From: Omphiscola glabra
Lineage: Eukaryota > Mollusca > Gastropoda > Lymnaeidae
Length of the DNA stretch: 64,000 nucleotides
Direction of reading: 5' to 3'
Assembly: GCA_964017045.1 (NCBI GenBank)
Contig: OZ024794.1
Location: 7,476,329 to 7,540,328 of the forward strand
The translations under genes and the position numbers were made by a program. Of this stretch, positions 47,301 through 53,300 are shown in pieces; within the stretch, counting starts at the first letter, position 1, and each line of letters begins with the position of its first letter. Below the pieces are notes generated by a model. It saw only the letters and a program-made list of their open reading frames with translations, did not search any database and had not been told where the DNA came from.

Positions 47301-50300
47301 AAGAAAGGATTCGTAAAGCAATTGGGCAGTACGATGACCTTCTGGTGTTGGTAAAAAAGCGAAAACGAATGGTTTGGCCACATAACAAGGAAACAAGGGC
47401 TCGCCAAAGAAATCATGCAGGGCACAACTAGAGGAGGGAGAAGAAGAGGAAGACAAAGAAAAAGATGGGAAGATAACATCAAGGAGTGGACGGGATTAAA
47501 ACTAGGCGATGCTGTACGCAGTGCAGAAGACAGAGAGGAATGGAGAAGGAAAGTTTTCATGTCATCTGTGGCGCCCCAACGGTCCAACGACTAAGGGACA
47601 TGATGATGATGATGGAGGAAATAGCAATATGTAGGTAGTAGCTGCGTGGTGATACGGAGCCATATACTAGTTTCACAGAATTGGAATCACCCCAGAGTCT
47701 TCACAGAATGGTAGCAATGCACAAAACTAAGACAGTGAAACCAGACTGAAATACAGCTGCATAACTGGAGTATATGCCTAGGAGTGAGGTCATGACAGCC
47801 CTGTGCGGCGCTAACAAGTGGATACTTGCCCCTTTAAATACAGTCAATGTACAGAAACATAATCGCGTGGTACACAAATCTACAAATAAATTCGGCATAT
47901 GAAAGTTTCAAATGATCACCCTAAACATTGTACATTGTGAATATTTCCTTTTATAAGGCCAGCGACAAGTCACTCACAGAGCCATAGGACGAAGTTAACG
48001 ACACGTCATCCGCAGAGCCATAGGACGAAGTTAACGACAAGTCACCCACAGAGCCATAGGACGAAGGTAACGACAAGTCATGGCACCCACAGAGCCATGG
48101 GACAAAGTTAACGACAAGTCACCCACAGAGCCATAGGGCGAAATTAACGACAAGTCACCCACAGAGCCATAGGACGAAGTTAACGACAAGTCCCCCACAG
48201 AGCCATAGGACAAAGTTAACGACAAGTCACCCACAAAGTCACAGGACGGGGTTAACGCCTGATTTTCCATTCCAAGTACACAATTGACACACTTATTAAG
48301 GTAGGTAAGTATCTCAATGTCCACGAATACACCAAAGATCCATAGTTAAAACAAATTTAACAAGGTTGTGAGATATGGCTGGCGGGCATGGCCATATTTC
48401 CACTAAGGCTTGGGTAGTTATTGACCGCCATAGCTATAAAATTGGTCAAACATCAAATCCCTAACCAATAGGCGTGTCCCCTGGCTTTGTAAGTCATTTT
48501 CTCTAAGCTTAATTTCACCTGTGTTTGGTGGCGTCATCACCTGGTGTGCTGTTTAGTTGAAATGAAGATGATGATTTTGGAAAAGAGGTTCGTGCTACTC
48601 TAATGATCATGTCAGACGCGAACAAAAATGTGTCCTCGCTTCAATTTTAGAGTTATATGGGACAAATATAACGTCACTGTGCGTTATATATTCTCCCACA
48701 ACATGGAACATCGCATCGTATGTAGGAGAGGACCCACACCAACAGGCATCGGACCCACACCAACAGGCATCGGACCCACACCAACAGGCATCGGACCCAC
48801 ACCAACAGGCATCGGTCATTATTCGGAGTCTGCAACTCGGACGTTACTGCTCTAAAAAAAAATTTTTTTTAAGAATGTAAATTTTTAAAAGATATTCTGA
48901 GAATTTAAAAACTCGATTCGTCTTGCTTGGATAACGTTTTGATGCTTTGATCAACTAAAATACATATACCCGCTTCATCCAAAAACGTTCAATAAAACAA
49001 GCAAAAATATTCAATAAAACAACTAAAAACGTTCAGTTAAGCAAAAAAAAAATCGATAAAACAACCAGATGATTTAACCTAATGACCTGAGATACGTTTA
49101 GAAATCAATGGAGAACAACACATTTAATTTTAGGTATTGATTCGTCCTCAGTGCACACGGTGAGCTAAATTACGAACGTTCACTCAACCATTCCCCGCCC
49201 CAAACACACAGCAGCTGTGAAGATCTGCTGACAGTTAGAGACCGCTCAACGGATTAGGTTACATAGAGGTCGTAGCTTTCCAAACTATATGTTACTTCCC
49301 CGCCCCCTATTTTTTTTTTAATGGCGCCCCACCCGTAGAAACAAATTCTTATGTGGAATGTCAGATTTTGTGTCATAGAACTAAATGTTACACATTGTAG
49401 ATTTTAAGCCAAACCCCCAGAATTCGTCAGATATTCGCTGAATCGGCGTTTCTCCAGTGGGCAATACCCCCCCCCCCCAACCAAAAAAAAACACAAACAA
49501 AAACTGGGGGGGGGGGCAGCATATTTCTTGGGGGTCACGAAAACATGGAAAATGCGGATTTTTATTTATAAATAGACGTTGCTTATGTTAATATAGAGAA
49601 AGTGTGTCACAGAGTTTTAAAAACAGTCGGCAGACCAGACAAAAAAAGATGGAGAGACGCTGTGCTAAATATTAATAGTAAAATGTAGCACTGTGTTATG
49701 GGACTATATCATCAGAATTGTTCCATATCATCAGAATTGTTCCATATCATCAGAATTGTTCCATATCATCAGAATTGTTCCATATCATCAGAATTGTTCC
49801 ATATCATCAGAATTGTTCTATATCATCAGAATTGTTCCATATCATCAGAATTGTTCTATATCATCAGAATTGTTCCATATCATCAGAATTGTTCCATATC
49901 ATCAGAATTGTTCCATATCATCAGAATTGTTCCATATCATCAGAATTGTTCCATATCATCAGAATTGTTCCATATCATCAGAATTGTTCCATATCATCAG
50001 AATTGTTCCATATCATCAGAATTGTTCCATATCATCAGAATTGTTCCATATCATCAGAATTGTTCCATATCATCAGAATTGTTCCATATCATCATAATTG
50101 TTCCATATCATCAGAATTGTTCCATATCATCAGAATTGTTCCATATCATCAGAATTGTTCCATATCATCAGAATTGTTCCATATCATCAGAATTGTTCCA
50201 TATCATCAGAATTGTTCCATATCATCAGAATTGTTCCATATCATCAGAATTGTTCCATATCATCAGAATTGTTCCATATCATCAGAATTGTTCCATATCA

Positions 50301-53300
50301 TCAGAATTGTTCCATATCATCAGAATTGTTCTCACGAGCCTTTACAACGGGTTCAGAATATATTTTACACCTAATCGTACCCCATGGGGTGTTGTGTCAT
50401 TCTATAAGTATAAGAGAATATATTTCCACCAAATCGTACACCATGGGGTATTGTCATTCTATAAGAGAATATCTTTCCACCTAAACGTACCCCATGGGGT
50501 AATGTGTTATTCTATAAAAGAATATTTACACCTAATGGTATCCAACTGGGTGATCCTACTGAAGTATTGAAGACTTGTCAAACATTTCAACGCAATATTA
50601 ATAATACATCGAACGTGACACACAACTCTCAAGAAATGGAAGAACTACTTTAGATTAAGTTTTCAAACATACAAACACTAAGAATTGGTTGAACTATTTT
50701 GAATTAAGTTTTCGAACATAATATTGTCATACAAACACTAAGAAATGGTAGGACTATTTTAGATTAAGTTTTCAAACATACAAACACTAAGAAATGGTAG
50801 GACTATTTTAGATTAAGTTTTCAAACATACAAACACTAAGAAGTGGTAGGACTATTTTAGATTAAGTTTTCAAACATACAAACACTAAGAAATGGTAGGA
50901 CTATTTTAGATTAAGTTTTCAAACATACAAACACTAAGAAATGGTAGGACTATTTTAGATTAAGTTTTCAAACAAACATATAAACAACTCGTATGGGCAT
51001 GGGTAATCTGGTGTAACCTCACTATGAGGAGCGTTTAACTTTTGAAGTCGGAAGCCATAATATGTCGTCATGAATCGGTTCTCTGTGGCAGCGTTCCACA
51101 AATGGTGGTTCGCGGACCGGTACCGATCCGCAAGCCTTTCGTTGTCGGTCCACACAAGAATAATATTTTATTATTTTTTATGGTCCAATAAAAGTTAAAC
51201 ATGAGTTATCAATTTGACACGGGTCCCTACTGCAATTTCAAAATTTGTCTAACGTCCTGACAAACTTAAAAGCTTGTTAGACGGTTATCTATGGTGCCTC
51301 GAAGCAATAACAAAATAATGACGCCACCAATAAATTTTCGAGTAATCAAGGGGCATTTGTCTATTTACCTTAACTCCCTTTGGTATTTGGTTCATCTTAT
51401 TTGGGTGAATTTTAGTAGGAGAAAATTTAATTTCTCCCCACAACTGGAGCTAAAATTAAACATGATTTATAGTTTTGAGTTTTTCAGCTGACATTTATCT
51501 TAAAATTTTAATTTGAGCTGAATGGACTCTTCTTCTATTTACAATAAACCATACTTTTAAGGGTTGAAAACGGTACCTATGGACATGGCATCCTAAATAA
51601 ACATGTTCTTCTATTTACAATAAACCATAATTTTAAGGGTTGAAAACGGGATCTATGGACATGGCATCCTAAATAAACATGTTCTTCTATTTACAATAAA
51701 CCATAATTTTAAGGGTTGAAAACGGGACCTATGGACATGGCATCCTAAGTAAACATGTTCTTCTATTTACAATAAACCATACTTTTAAGGGTTGAAAACG
51801 GGATCTATGGACATGGCATCCTAAATAAACATGTTCTATTTACAATAAACCATAATTTTAAGGGTTGAAAACGGGATCTATGGACATGGCATCCTAAATA
51901 AACATGTTCTTCTATTTACAATAAACCATACTTTTAAGGGTTGAAAACGGGACCTATGGACATGACATCCTAAATAAACATGTTCTTCTATTTACAATAA
52001 ACCATAATTTTAAGGGTTGAAACCGGGACCTATGGACATGGCATCCTAAATAAACATGTTCTTCTATTTACAATAAACCATAATTTTAAGGGTTGAAACC
52101 GGGACCTATGGACATGGCATCCTAAATAAACATGTTCTTCTATTTACAATAAACCATAATTTTAAGGGTTGAAACCGGGACCTATGGACATGGCATCCTA
52201 AATAAACATGTTCTTCTATTTACAATAAACCATAATTTTAAGGGTTGAAACCGGGACCTATGGACATGGCGTCCTAAATAAACATGTTCTTCTATTTACA
52301 ATAAACCATAATTTTAAGGGTTGAAACCGGGACCTATGGACATGGCGTCCTAAATAAACATGTTCTTCTATTTACAATAAACCATAATTTTAAGGGTTGA
52401 AACCGGGACCTATGGACATGGCATCCTAAATAAACATGTTCTTCTATTTACAATAAACCATAATTTTAATGGTTGAAACCGGGACCTATGGACATGGCGT
52501 CCTAAATAAACATGTAACACCCCCTCTCCAACAAAGCCCATCCCTTTATTTTGAGTCATATCTTCCTGGTCATTACTGAATACAACACAGAGACGTTATT
52601 TTTTTATTTTTTTTCAAGTATCTATAAATAGATCCAGGTAATTCGTGAGACACGATCTCTATTCATTTTTATAATTCATAGTTTGCTGTTGCTGAATTCG
52701 GTGACACATCTGTACAGCAGCTCATATTATCTTTTAGTGTGTTTTATTCCTAGGTTTATACCTCTACACAGTTTCCTTTAAACCACTTCATGCCTTTTTT
52801 TTTTTTAAAACTTCTCGGCACTGTTAATCCATTCTTAAGTTATACCCAATAAGAGATTTTCCAAGTCCCACATAGGAAGGTGCTATTTTTAGCATCAACT
52901 CTACTGACACAACACACCATAAACTGGTTGCAATTTTCAGAACACTATATCATACTGAATGGAAAGTTCAAGACATTTTGAGCGGCAGCGTCCCGGAGGA
53001 GACTTGGGGGCGTCCACACGGGGTTTGCCTCTTCGTGGCGTGGCGGACTAGTAGGGGGGACTTGTTCACCCGAAGCTAAAAACCCCGGTCAAACGCATGA
53101 CTCCCAACGCAACAGGAGTAGAGACTAATATGATTACTTGTTGCTGTTGATGGATATGAGGCCTGGGTGGCCCTCAAAACCCATGTCGATGATTTTAGCT
53201 ATGCGGCCGTGAGAAAGCCGCTCCTAGGAAACCGTTTCGTCCCGCCACTACTCGTCCTGACCGAAAGACTCCCAGGGCGGTGGGGGGTGGTAACGCAACA

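Noticed and set aside
49693..50570. Frames of up to 290 codons on the plus strand
   Set aside because: They read a 19-bp tandem repeat open in all three plus-strand frames.
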